Positions 7,679-17,332 of a stretch of 64,000 nucleotides of DNA are shown one piece after another (positions within the stretch are counted from its first letter, which is position 1; each line of letters opens with the position of its first letter). A model generated the notes under the pieces. It was not told the origin of the DNA, ran no database searches, and saw only the letters and a list, made by a program, of their open reading frames with translations. The stretch comes from an uncultured Eubacteriales bacterium (GTDB lineage: Bacteria > Bacillota > Clostridia > Oscillospirales > CAG-382), in assembly GCA_900551295.1 (NCBI GenBank), contig URVJ01000006.1:46228-110227 (forward strand). Reading direction: 5' to 3'. The translations under genes were made by a program, and so were the position numbers.

Positions 7679-8499
7679 GCAAAGCAATGAGCCTGAAAGC
7701 AAAGATCCGCAACATTGCCAAGAAGAAAAACATCCCGGCTCAGGTGATCTTGCAGAACTATATGTTTGAGCGGCTGCTTGTACGCCTTTCTGCCTCAGCG
7801 TATAAAGAGAAGTTCGTTCTGAAGGGCGGTATGCTGGTGGCGGCCATCGTCGGTCTGGACAACCGGGCTACGATGGACTTGGACACCACATTGAAAAACC
7901 TGCCCCTCACACCGGATGCGATCCGCAGTGCGTTGGAGCATGTCTGCGCCATTTCTTTGGACGATGGCGTGGTATTCGAGATTGGAACCATCTCTCCCAT
8001 CCGGGAGGATGATATTTACGGCGGCTACCGCGTCATGCTGAACGCCAGGTTCGACACACTTCTGACCCCGATGAGTATTGATGTGTCCACCGGTGATGCC
8101 ATCACACCTCATGCGGTGCAGTACAACTTCTCCGAGATTTTTGATGATGAAAAGTCCTATGAGCTGTGGGCGTATAACATTGAAACAGTCATGGCGGAAA
8201 AGGTGGAAACCATCCTGCGGCGTGGTGTGTTCAATACCCGCCCCAGAGATTTCTATGATGCCTACATACTGACCACAACACAGAAATTTGATAAAGCCTT
8301 GTTTGCTGAGGCGCTGAGTACAACAGCCAAGCATCGCGGCACTGCGGAGCAGATCACAGATGTCCCTGGAATACTGCACAACATCGAGGAAAGCCCGGAA
8401 CTCCGCGCTATGTGGGAGAAATACCGCAAACAGTTTGCTTACGCGCAGGATATTACCTACGAACAGATTATAGATGTGGTGAGGACTTTGGTCGAGTAG
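7675..8499 (+). CDS. abiEii: AbiEii/AbiGii nucleotidyltransferase toxin
   Basis: Toxin of the AbiE pair; family members are DUF1814 nucleotidyltransferases, some of which modify tRNA 3' ends. Key residues visible: KGG (about 50-52) followed by R64 and the paired aspartates in TMDLD (68 and 70), then the downstream AEKVETILRRG with the conserved lysine, and RPRDFYDAYIL. Length 274 is normal. The start is GTG at 7675 overlapping the abiEi stop. The gene ends with TAG. The 184 bases before the helicase gene hold no gene I can identify. Confidence 0.92.
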   Translation: MSKAMSLKAKIRNIAKKKNIPAQVILQNYMFERLLVRLSASAYKEKFVLKGGMLVAAIVGLDNRATMDLDTTLKNLPLTPDAIRSALEHVCAISLDDGVVFEIGTISPIREDDIYGGYRVMLNARFDTLLTPMSIDVSTGDAITPHAVQYNFSEIFDDEKSYELWAYNIETVMAEKVETILRRGVFNTRPRDFYDAYILTTTQKFDKALFAEALSTTAKHRGTAEQITDVPGILHNIEESPELRAMWEKYRKQFAYAQDITYEQIIDVVRTLVE

Positions 8500-8683
8500 T
8501 TATTTTCAACGACCTTGACTCGAAATAATGGGGTCTATTCCATCTCGCGGGTGCGAATGGGCGCACTAACCCCTTGGTTTACAACGCTTCCTGAATCGTC
8601 TATTCGACAAACTATGACAATGTTCAGGATACTCCGACACAGCTGATAGCTGCACAAAACTTCACTCAATTGGAGGCGTACAG

Positions 8684-11600
8684 ATGAATAATACCGATCT
8701 GAAGTTTTTTACGAATGAGCCTGAAAGAGATCTCTACAGTCGCTTTGCAGCAATCTTAAAAAGCAATACACAGTTTTTCGATGTTCTTGTGGGTTACTTT
8801 AGGACAAGTGGCTTTTTCAAAATGTATGAGGCGCTTGAAAGCATTGAAAAAATCCGTATCCTTGTTGGTCTCAATGTGGATCGCTTTACGGTGAAAATTA
8901 TCGATCGTGCGACCAACGAGGCTAAGGTGGCTGCAATTTCTGCTGCTGACGGCAAAGAGATTATTGCCGGTGAAGTAGAAAAGGAATTTGAGTCGGCAAC
9001 CAGTTCTGCCGAGGTGGAAAAGGGTGTGCGAATTTTCCTCGACTGGCTTAAATCCGGCAAGCTCGAAATGCGTATGTTTACGGATGCCCCTATTCATGCA
9101 AAAGTGTATATCATGCGTAAAGACCCGGTAAAAGTGCCGGATACTTTTGGTAGCGTTATCACTGGATCAAGCAACTTTTCGGAGGCAGGTCTGATAAATA
9201 ATCTTGAGTTCAATGTCGAATTAAAAGATTATGCCGATGTGAAGTTTGCCTTTGATAAGTTTGAAGAGCTTTGGGCAAGAGGTACCGACATCCGCGATAC
9301 ATATATTAAAGCTGTCGAGCAGAACACATGGATGCGCGGAGACATTACACCATATCAACTGTACCTGAAAACTTTGTACGAGTTCTTCAAGGAAGAGATT
9401 AACGCCGATAAAGAAAATTTTGAAACTCTGCTTCCAGACGGTTATATGCGTTTGCAGTATCAGATTGATGCTGTGATTCAGGCTCGTCAAAAGTTGGATG
9501 CCTATAACGGTGTATTCATCTCTGATGTCGTTGGCCTTGGTAAAACATATATCTGCGCAATGCTGGCAAACAGTTTCAACCGGAACACATACAAACTGTT
9601 TATTTGTCCTCCCGTACTTGTGGATTATTGGAAAAGCGTCCTGCAAGAATTCGATGTTTCTCGCTGCGATGTAGAATCCCTCGGTAAACTCGACAAGATC
9701 ATAGCAAAGGGAACAGACAAGTATTCTTATGTTTTCGTTGATGAAGCTCACCGGTTCCGCAACAGCGGTACGGAGGCATATACTGAACTTCATCAGATTT
9801 GCCGAGGCAAAAAGGTCATCCTGATCTCTGCGACTCCCATTAACAACTATACAAGCGATGTCGAAAACCAACTATACCTCTTCCAAGCAAAGCAGAGTGG
9901 CACAATCAATGGTATCAAGAACATTGAAGGTTTCTTTCGCGGCTTGAATACGAAGCTGGCAAAAAAGCCGAAAGGCTCCTCTGCATACATGGCACAGCTT
10001 CGTGAGAACTCCGAAGTCATCAGAGACAGGCTGATTCGTGAAGTAATGATTCGTCGTACAAGAGGTGAAATCCAGCAGTATTACGCAGACGATTTGGCCA
10101 AGCAAGGATTGACTTTTCCAAAAGTGGGAAGCCCTGAAAAGATTATCTACACTTTTGACGAAGAGACAGACGATGCTTTTAATCAGACCATTAGCATCAT
10201 CAAGGACTTCAAATATGCCCGTTATACACCTCTGCTGTATTTGAAGGACAAAAAGAAATACGCCTCTATGCTGGCTGCGCAGCACAACATGGGTGGCTTC
10301 ATGAAAGGCATTCTGGTAAAGAGACTTGAGAGCAGCTTCTACGCTTTCCGTAAAACTCTTGCCCGTTTCATCGAATCCTATACAAAGTTCATCGCAATGG
10401 CGAAGACAGGCAAAGTATACATCAGCAAGAAGGTTAATGTCTATGACCTTCTGGATGGCGGCGATGAGAAAAAGTTGCTGTATCTGATTGAACAGCAAGA
10501 TGTTATGGAATTTGAAACGAAGGAGTTTTCTTCTCAGTTTTTCCGGGACTTGGAGGCTGACCTTGCGCAACTCAAATCTTTGCAATTTATTTGGTCTTTA
10601 ATCACCACTGATCCGAAACTTAAAGAGTTTAGACATGACTTGACTACCAACCCTATTATGAAGGGTAAAAAAATCATTGTTTTTACTGAGTCTACTGAAA
10701 CTGCGGAATATCTTTACGAACAGCTCCGAGACATCTACAACTCTCGTATCGTGTATTACAGTGGTCAAAGTAGCCCTGCTCTGAAAGTCGAAATTGAAGA
10801 TAGTTTCAACCCAAAATTCAAGAGTAAAGACAACGATAAATATGACATCCTGATTACTACAGATGTTCTGGCCGAGGGTATCAATCTCCACAGAGCCAAT
10901 GTCCTTGTGAACTATGATTTGCCGTGGAATCCCACTCGTATCATGCAGCGTGTTGGTCGTATCAATCGTGTTGGCACTGAGCATGATCGCATTTTTGTGT
11001 TCAATTTCTTCCCGACTGCGCAGAGCAAGAAACAGATGCCCCTTGAGGAACGCATTCTTGAAAAACTGCAAGCCTTCCATGACACGCTTGGCGAAGACAT
11101 TAAGTACCTTTCCGACGAAGAAGAGGTTTCTTCTCAGAAATTGTTCTCCGACTTGACTTCCGATTTGGACGGCGAAGAAGAAAGCACCAACCCTGAACTG
11201 GCATATCTCGGAGTTATCCGTCAGGTACGGGACAACGATCCAAAGCTCTTCAATATGATTAAGCGTCTGCCTAAGAAGGCAAAAGCTGGTAAGAAGTCCG
11301 ATAAGGTTTCCGACAACTCTACCGTAACCTTCATCCGTAAGGGCGCATTGAAGACATTCTTTATCAGTGATGAAGAGACTACCAGACAGTTGTCCTTCAT
11401 GCAAGCTATTGATTATATCCAAGCTGGGCCTGACGCTCCCAAAGCCGCTGTTGCTAGTGATTACTACGCTCATTTCAGCAAGAACAGCACCGCGTTTGAC
11501 GAGATGCTTGTTGCTGAGGAAGAAGTCACCACAGAAAAGATCATGGTTGCCGGTAATGACGCAAAGATTATCCGCTTACTCAAGGCAATCAAGGCTAATC

Positions 11601-11854
11601 CTCGTCTGACCGACGATCAGGAAGAAACGATTGACAAGCTGATTTCCCTTTGGGAGAACGGCGAGATTCCTGCAAAGGTCGGCAAGGATGTCATGAAGAA
11701 GAGCAAGGTTGTCACCGATGTTCTTGAACTGTACTACGAGATTATGAAGCTCGTTCCCACTACCTATTTTGAGGAACACAAGAGCCAGCAAGCTCAGGTC
11801 GATGGTGAAAAGCAAATCGTCCTCTCTTGCTACCTGAAAACGGGAGGTAAATAA
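8684..11854 (+). CDS. PLD-SNF2-type helicase
   Basis: A 1056-residue DNA translocase with an N-terminal phospholipase-D-like domain (HxK at H138-K140, GSSNFSEAGL near 161-170). The superfamily 2 core follows: Walker A GLGKT (284-288), DEAH (353-356), SATPINN, ITTDVLAEGINL near 723-735 and QRVGRINRVG (motif VI) near 754. The last 250 residues are of unknown type. Single-HKD PLD domains of this group can be nucleases or DNA-binding modules. GGAGG precedes the ATG, and the stop overlaps the ATG of the methylase gene. The pair recalls DrmD and DrmMI of class 1 DISARM, but drmA, drmB and drmC are absent. Confidence 0.85.
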   Translation: MNNTDLKFFTNEPERDLYSRFAAILKSNTQFFDVLVGYFRTSGFFKMYEALESIEKIRILVGLNVDRFTVKIIDRATNEAKVAAISAADGKEIIAGEVEKEFESATSSAEVEKGVRIFLDWLKSGKLEMRMFTDAPIHAKVYIMRKDPVKVPDTFGSVITGSSNFSEAGLINNLEFNVELKDYADVKFAFDKFEELWARGTDIRDTYIKAVEQNTWMRGDITPYQLYLKTLYEFFKEEINADKENFETLLPDGYMRLQYQIDAVIQARQKLDAYNGVFISDVVGLGKTYICAMLANSFNRNTYKLFICPPVLVDYWKSVLQEFDVSRCDVESLGKLDKIIAKGTDKYSYVFVDEAHRFRNSGTEAYTELHQICRGKKVILISATPINNYTSDVENQLYLFQAKQSGTINGIKNIEGFFRGLNTKLAKKPKGSSAYMAQLRENSEVIRDRLIREVMIRRTRGEIQQYYADDLAKQGLTFPKVGSPEKIIYTFDEETDDAFNQTISIIKDFKYARYTPLLYLKDKKKYASMLAAQHNMGGFMKGILVKRLESSFYAFRKTLARFIESYTKFIAMAKTGKVYISKKVNVYDLLDGGDEKKLLYLIEQQDVMEFETKEFSSQFFRDLEADLAQLKSLQFIWSLITTDPKLKEFRHDLTTNPIMKGKKIIVFTESTETAEYLYEQLRDIYNSRIVYYSGQSSPALKVEIEDSFNPKFKSKDNDKYDILITTDVLAEGINLHRANVLVNYDLPWNPTRIMQRVGRINRVGTEHDRIFVFNFFPTAQSKKQMPLEERILEKLQAFHDTLGEDIKYLSDEEEVSSQKLFSDLTSDLDGEEESTNPELAYLGVIRQVRDNDPKLFNMIKRLPKKAKAGKKSDKVSDNSTVTFIRKGALKTFFISDEETTRQLSFMQAIDYIQAGPDAPKAAVASDYYAHFSKNSTAFDEMLVAEEEVTTEKIMVAGNDAKIIRLLKAIKANPRLTDDQEETIDKLISLWENGEIPAKVGKDVMKKSKVVTDVLELYYEIMKLVPTTYFEEHKSQQAQVDGEKQIVLSCYLKTGGK

Positions 11855-14800
11855 TGAGCAGTGCTGTTGTAAAGAAAATAGAAACGATATTGCATAGTCC
11901 ATATGACACAAAAAACTATGTTGACTTGGTGTGTGAAATATTCCCCGATGTCCGCATTGTTGCGCCGGAAAAGCTCAATAAAGAGTTTTCCAACTTTTCT
12001 TCACACATAGAAGGATCGGCTCATGTTGGCACATTCCAGACACCGGATAAAAAGAAAATCATTATCATGGCTGTCCAGCTCAAGAAGGCTGGCTATGTAG
12101 AGAACGCTCGAAGCACCCATCGCAGTTTTGCTAAGAAGCTGATTGAAAACGGTAATGCTGATGCAGCATTTATTGCGTTCTATACTGAGGGTGATCCGAA
12201 GTGGCGCTTGTCTCTGGTGCGTCTCGACTATGAGATGAAGATCGAGAATGGGCGCTTGAAGACCGCCGAAAATCTCACTCCGGCAAAACGATACTCCTAT
12301 CTCGTTGGTCAGGATGAGCCTTGCCATACCGCAATCAGTCAATTTGAACGCTTCATTACTGACAGTGCCGCTAATCCTGAGCGTCCCACTCTGAATGATC
12401 TTGAGAATGCGTTCAGCGTTGAAAAGGTTACTGATGAGTTCTTCAACCTTTATTGCGAGAAGTTCCATCAGTTGCGTGAGCAGCTTGAGGCTATTGAGGA
12501 CTTCCGCATTGAAGCCGAACAGCACAACTTCACTTCTGCGCAGTTTGCAAAGAAGTTAATGGGTCAGATCGTCTTCCTCTACTTTCTGCAAAAGAAGGGC
12601 TGGCTTGGCGTCGGTGCTTGGCCAAACACCCTCACTGAGAAGGAATACAAGAATGCCTTCTATGCCCGTGGTGCTAAGTCACGCGAACTGATCCCCGTTG
12701 TGTATCGCCCCGTTGGCGATGGTACTTATCGTATTTCCAGTGCCGGCTTGAACAGCATCAGTGATGCTGATGAGGAAGTATTGGCTAATTGCGTTAAGGG
12801 CAAACCTTGGGGCAGCGGTCCGCATGACTTCATGCGAAGGCTCTTTAACCTTGCAATTCATAGAAATGCCAACTTCTATAACGATCTGCTTGAGCCGTTA
12901 TTCTACGATGCTCTTAACCGCAATCGTGGCGAACAAGGTTACTGCTCTGCGCTCCATTGCAGAATCCCGTTCCTTTCCGGCGGTCTGTTTGAGCCTATTG
13001 ATGGTTACGACTGGGAGCATAATGACTTCTCCATTCCGAACGAAGTCTTCTCCAATGCTGCCGAAAAAGGCAGAGATGCTGACGGTATTCTCGACATCTT
13101 TGATCGTTACAACTTCACCATGAGCGAAGATGAGCCGATGGAGCGCGAAGTAGCTATCGACCCGGAAATGCTGGGTAAGGTATTTGAAAACCTTCTGGAA
13201 ATCAACGATAGAAAATCCAAAGGTGCATTCTACACCCCTCGTGAAATTGTGCATTATATGTGCCAGGAGAGCCTGATCAATTATCTGGCCAACACTTTGA
13301 ACATTTCGGAAGAGGCTATCCGCGACTTTATCCTTTACGGCGATTTTATGAAGGACGAAGATACCGTCAAGGAAAAGCGTCAAGGCAATGGCGGGATGTA
13401 TATCTCCGAAGAACTGTATAAGATCAATCCAGATGGTACAGTTGCAGTTAACCGTCTGAATGACATGGATAAAGCATTGAAGGATGTCCGTGTAGCTGAT
13501 CCGGCTGTCGGCTCAGGCGCGTTCCCTCTGGGTATGTTGAATGAGATTGTCAGAGCGCGGCAGAACATCTCTGCATATCTGGCGATTACAATGAAGCCAT
13601 ACGATGTTCGTATGATGTATCAGATGGACCGTTCGCCGCACACCCTGAAATATGAGACGATTCGCAACTGTATTTTCGCCTGTGACATTGAGCCTTCTGC
13701 TGTTGACATTGCACAGCTTCGTCTGTGGTTGGCGTTGGTCATCGACGATGAAATCAACCCAAACGCACAGACACCGCTTGACGGTCATAGAAATCCGTTG
13801 CCACTCCCTAACCTTGAGAGTAATATTCTTTGTGGCAACTCGCTTATGGATGAATTTGAAGGAAGTCGACTAATAAAAGAGAGTGACCTGTTGGGAAGTT
13901 CAGATTATCAGATGGATATGAACTCTGGACGGTTTGATTCCATTGTAAAAAAGCTGATTGATCTTCAAGACGAATTATTCAGATGCGACGATACAGAGAA
14001 GAAAAAACAGCTTAAAAGCGAGATTGAATCGCTGCGTGACATGATCATTCTTTCGCAGTTAGAAGGATGTCCTCAAGACAAGATGCAAAGATACAATGCG
14101 TCGAAGCATCTTGCATCGAAGCCTTATGTTCTGTGGAAACTTGATTTTGCAAGAGTATTTAGAGAAAAAGGTGGCTTCGATATTGTTATCGGGAATCCTC
14201 CCTATGGGCTTCTCAACAAGAAACAAAATCAGAATACAAGCATAATGGCAAATGAGTTTGAATTGGCTTGTTACAAAAACGCTCCACTTTACAAGCCAGC
14301 CAAAGGTGGTATGATCAATATCTTCCGGCTTTTTATATGTAAATCTTTTGATTTGCTAAAGAAAGACGGTCATTTATCATTGATCTTCCCAATGGCGTTT
14401 ATGTGTGATTTGAGCGCATACGCACTTAGAGATTATGTGCTTCAATACAATAAGATTGATTACCTTGAAGCATTTCCTGAGCGCGATAATGAAAATAAGC
14501 GCGTGTTCAAATCCGCAAAGATGTCAGTTTGTATTTTGGGTGCTTCAAAAATCCATACAGAAAGAAATGAAAAATTTCCAATGCGGATAAGTCGAGATAG
14601 ATTTGTTGATACTCAAAGTCCTATCACATGGATGTCTCGTGAAGATATTGAGATTATTGACAAAGCATCTCTTACAATTCCTCTCATGCAACCAGAAGAA
14701 TATGAAATTCTTCTACAAATGTGTTCCGGTAACACAAGACTTGGTACCGTATCTAAATGCTATACAGGTGAAATTGACTTATCATTGAACAAAAAGTATG

Positions 14801-15351
14801 TGAAATTAGAGAATACATATACTCGAATGCTTCGTGGTGCGCAAGTGCAGAAATTCTTCATCACAGATAATATCAGTCAGGGCGATATACTGTATTTAGA
14901 TGCTGAAACTTATCTGAATGAGAACTCTTCGCCGAAAAGCAGACACCATCAGAACAGACGAATCGTTATGCAAGGTATTACGGGTGTTAATGAGCGTTAT
15001 CGTCTGAAGATGACGATCTCTGAGCAAGGCGTATTTTGTGCAAACTCTGTAAACTACTTGTTGATTGATGATGATGAGTTAGAATTTTTCCTCGGATTAT
15101 GTAACTCGCGGTTGTTAAATTGGTTTTTTGCCAAATTAAGCACCAATAGCAATGTGAACGGTTATGAAGTGGACAATCTGCCCATTAGAATTCCAAGTGA
15201 AAGCAAGAAACAAGAGATAGCTTCGTTGGTACACATTCTTTTAGATGATGCTTCCGATGTGAGCGCCAATGACCTACTTAACAGTTTGGTTTATGAGATT
15301 TATGGGCTAAGTCCAGAGCAAATAGAAGTTGTAGAAAGCAGCTACATCTAA
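11854..15351 (+). CDS. Eco57I-like adenine methylase/restriction protein
   Basis: A 1165-residue protein with a gamma-class N6-adenine methyltransferase core: SAM motif I DPAVGSGAFP (about 549-558) and catalytic NPPY (780-783). The long C-terminal part resembles a TaqI/Eco57I-type target recognition domain. The first 170 residues form a separate domain (IIIMAVQLKKAGYVENARS) that might be a degenerate PD-(D/E)xK nuclease, since only a Q-x-K is visible; this is uncertain. It overlaps the helicase gene by one base (TAATG). It could be a type IIG-like enzyme or the methylase of a DISARM/BREX-like system. Confidence 0.85.
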   Translation: MSSAVVKKIETILHSPYDTKNYVDLVCEIFPDVRIVAPEKLNKEFSNFSSHIEGSAHVGTFQTPDKKKIIIMAVQLKKAGYVENARSTHRSFAKKLIENGNADAAFIAFYTEGDPKWRLSLVRLDYEMKIENGRLKTAENLTPAKRYSYLVGQDEPCHTAISQFERFITDSAANPERPTLNDLENAFSVEKVTDEFFNLYCEKFHQLREQLEAIEDFRIEAEQHNFTSAQFAKKLMGQIVFLYFLQKKGWLGVGAWPNTLTEKEYKNAFYARGAKSRELIPVVYRPVGDGTYRISSAGLNSISDADEEVLANCVKGKPWGSGPHDFMRRLFNLAIHRNANFYNDLLEPLFYDALNRNRGEQGYCSALHCRIPFLSGGLFEPIDGYDWEHNDFSIPNEVFSNAAEKGRDADGILDIFDRYNFTMSEDEPMEREVAIDPEMLGKVFENLLEINDRKSKGAFYTPREIVHYMCQESLINYLANTLNISEEAIRDFILYGDFMKDEDTVKEKRQGNGGMYISEELYKINPDGTVAVNRLNDMDKALKDVRVADPAVGSGAFPLGMLNEIVRARQNISAYLAITMKPYDVRMMYQMDRSPHTLKYETIRNCIFACDIEPSAVDIAQLRLWLALVIDDEINPNAQTPLDGHRNPLPLPNLESNILCGNSLMDEFEGSRLIKESDLLGSSDYQMDMNSGRFDSIVKKLIDLQDELFRCDDTEKKKQLKSEIESLRDMIILSQLEGCPQDKMQRYNASKHLASKPYVLWKLDFARVFREKGGFDIVIGNPPYGLLNKKQNQNTSIMANEFELACYKNAPLYKPAKGGMINIFRLFICKSFDLLKKDGHLSLIFPMAFMCDLSAYALRDYVLQYNKIDYLEAFPERDNENKRVFKSAKMSVCILGASKIHTERNEKFPMRISRDRFVDTQSPITWMSREDIEIIDKASLTIPLMQPEEYEILLQMCSGNTRLGTVSKCYTGEIDLSLNKKYVKLENTYTRMLRGAQVQKFFITDNISQGDILYLDAETYLNENSSPKSRHHQNRRIVMQGITGVNERYRLKMTISEQGVFCANSVNYLLIDDDELEFFLGLCNSRLLNWFFAKLSTNSNVNGYEVDNLPIRIPSESKKQEIASLVHILLDDASDVSANDLLNSLVYEIYGLSPEQIEVVESSYI

Positions 15352-15367
15352 AATTATTTAGGACGAG

Positions 15368-15814
15368 ATGACATTTAATAAACATACCTATAAGCGTGTC
15401 CGCTTTCATGTAGAGTTCGGTCCTCCTTCCCTTTTTGAGCGTGTTCGCTACAAGATGAGAGATGTGACCACTCTCTACATGGACGGAGTGCATTTTCAAA
15501 CTCGCGCAAGCGAACGGAACATTCCTGATGAGGTCATGTCGCGGTTACTGCAATTCGACATCAACGAATGGAAGGTAGTAACCGCATCCGTCAGGGAGGA
15601 TCGCGGAAAGTTTGTCGATTCCACATGGGAGATCGTGATAGGCGGAGTTCGATATTGGGTAACTATTGGAATGGGTACATTTATTAAGACTATCGTCATC
15701 AAGGAAACCAGCGGAGTTGAAAACTGCATCCGCAGCGGCGGATACTATGATTTCGTCGAGAAGGTAAACCGAAAACTCATGGACGAGGATTTGGAAATAA
15801 ACGCAATACCATGA
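15368..15814 (+). CDS. Small protein, DUF4258-like
   Basis: 148 residues. The middle (HFQTRASERNIPDEVMSRLL, about 38-57) matches the histidine-first helical start of DUF4258 domains, and the following strands (GKFVDSTWEIVIGGVRYWVTI) fit the beta-sheet part of that RelE/BrnT-like fold. Such folds occur in toxins and in proteins bound to RM or ICE loci, but no RNase residues can be assigned. Gaps of 16 and 12 bases to its neighbours place it in the operon. Function unknown. Confidence 0.55.
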   Translation: MTFNKHTYKRVRFHVEFGPPSLFERVRYKMRDVTTLYMDGVHFQTRASERNIPDEVMSRLLQFDINEWKVVTASVREDRGKFVDSTWEIVIGGVRYWVTIGMGTFIKTIVIKETSGVENCIRSGGYYDFVEKVNRKLMDEDLEINAIP

Positions 15815-15826
15815 CGGAGAAAAAAT

Positions 15827-17299
15827 ATGGGGTTCATAAAGCTTCCATCAAATTCAGAAAAAATACTATTAGAGCTTGCACAAGCAGAAAACCCAACTCA
15901 GGCATTAAATGCACATTACGAAGGCTGTTCAATTCAGGAAAAAAGTGTGCTCGATGGCATTGTAAGAGAACTAAAAGAATGCGGTTACATCAATGTTCAA
16001 TGGGCAGATGACATGCCATGGATCGTTACGCTCAACAATTCAGCAAGGACATACGGCGAGCAACTCGCTGAGCACGAAGCCCCAAAAGCGGCGCAAGTAC
16101 AACAAGAAATGAAGGTGAAAAATATCATTTTCATAAGCCATCGATCAACAGACAAAGATATTGCTGATATGCTGGTCGATTTCTTTGTGGGAACAGGAAT
16201 CCTAAAGGAAGCGGTCTTTTGTTCCTCCTTACCGGGCAATGACATAAACGAGAGAATATCAGGTGAGGTAAAGGCGGCTCTGAAAAACAGTGCGGTCAAT
16301 ATAGCAATTCTTTCGCAGGACTATTATCAAAGTGCTTATTGTCTTAATGAAGCCGGCGTCCTGTGGTATTGCGATGATGTACCGGTCATTCCTATTGCAC
16401 TACCGGAGATCAACTCCAATAATATGTTTGGTTTCCTGAGCAATGAATATAAACTTCGACGTCTGGATTCTGATGGTGATATTTCGTATATCTACGATAC
16501 AGTGAGTGAGTCCGTGTCTGCGCCACCGGCAAAACATGGGATCATTACCCGCGAAAATCAGAAGCTCAAGGAGCGATATGCGATGTTCCTCGGTGCCAGA
16601 GCTCCCGTAATGCCGACACTGGCAACAAAGCCAGCTATTTCCACGTCCAAAATCACTACCGATGACGAGCGAATCGTTCTGTATTACATACTCAAAATGA
16701 ATGTTCGCAAAGTTTCCAAAGATACCATTCGCGATTGGCTGCACAAAAGTGAGATCTATGATGTGAATGTGGATAATGCCTTTGATTTGCTATCCTCATT
16801 TGACGGAGGTGCCGTTGTGAATGACACCTTGGAGTTTGGTCTTGAGACATTTCGAGATTATTCCACACATTCGGCAGTAATACTCCCAGAACTACAATCT
16901 TGTGTTGACCGACATACAAAATTGGCTGTTAATACATTCAACACGTTGTGGATTGCCGATACATTGGACCAGATAACGGGTTTATTCATTGCTTACATTG
17001 TGGATGAACGGATGCAAAGTTTTGGAGCACGATGGATGGCGGATATGCAGGTTGAGAGTATAAAGCAATGGGAAGATAAGAACACACTCGATTCCTCGCT
17101 GTCCAAAAGCTACGGGAGTTGTTTGGAGTTTTTCGTGCAGAATAATCTCGTATATGAAAGCGATTGGACAAGCTATGGAAATCCGAGAGAGTATTCGCTC
17201 TGTCCATCGCTGCAGGAATTCCTGTTTAATTGTCCTGTGGAGATCGCTGAGAAATTGCAAAAGATAAAAGATGCATATTACTGCAATCTTCCATTTTGA
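15827..17299 (+). CDS. TIR-domain protein with N-terminal winged-helix-like part
   Basis: 490 residues. Residues 1-75 look like a winged helix (EKILLELAQAENP; LDGIVRELKECGYINV). Residues 98-195 are a TIR domain: IIFISHRSTDKD, then SSLPGNDI, then CLNEAGVLWY, with the expected catalytic Glu near 175. Bacterial TIR domains with this residue cleave NAD+ or make cyclic ADP-ribose signals during infection. The C-terminal 290 residues are helical and unrecognised; they may be the sensor or assembly part. It is in an operon with a helicase/methylase pair and a PUA/EVE-like protein, which suggests anti-phage defence. Confidence 0.8.
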   Translation: MGFIKLPSNSEKILLELAQAENPTQALNAHYEGCSIQEKSVLDGIVRELKECGYINVQWADDMPWIVTLNNSARTYGEQLAEHEAPKAAQVQQEMKVKNIIFISHRSTDKDIADMLVDFFVGTGILKEAVFCSSLPGNDINERISGEVKAALKNSAVNIAILSQDYYQSAYCLNEAGVLWYCDDVPVIPIALPEINSNNMFGFLSNEYKLRRLDSDGDISYIYDTVSESVSAPPAKHGIITRENQKLKERYAMFLGARAPVMPTLATKPAISTSKITTDDERIVLYYILKMNVRKVSKDTIRDWLHKSEIYDVNVDNAFDLLSSFDGGAVVNDTLEFGLETFRDYSTHSAVILPELQSCVDRHTKLAVNTFNTLWIADTLDQITGLFIAYIVDERMQSFGARWMADMQVESIKQWEDKNTLDSSLSKSYGSCLEFFVQNNLVYESDWTSYGNPREYSLCPSLQEFLFNCPVEIAEKLQKIKDAYYCNLPF

Positions 17300-17332
17300 T
17301 TATTTGATTTAGGCCATAAGGGGGCGAAGATA

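Noticed and set aside
8684..15351. A full DISARM or BREX system
   Set aside because: Only a helicase and a methylase of the right kind are present; drmA, drmB, drmC, pglZ and brxC are absent.
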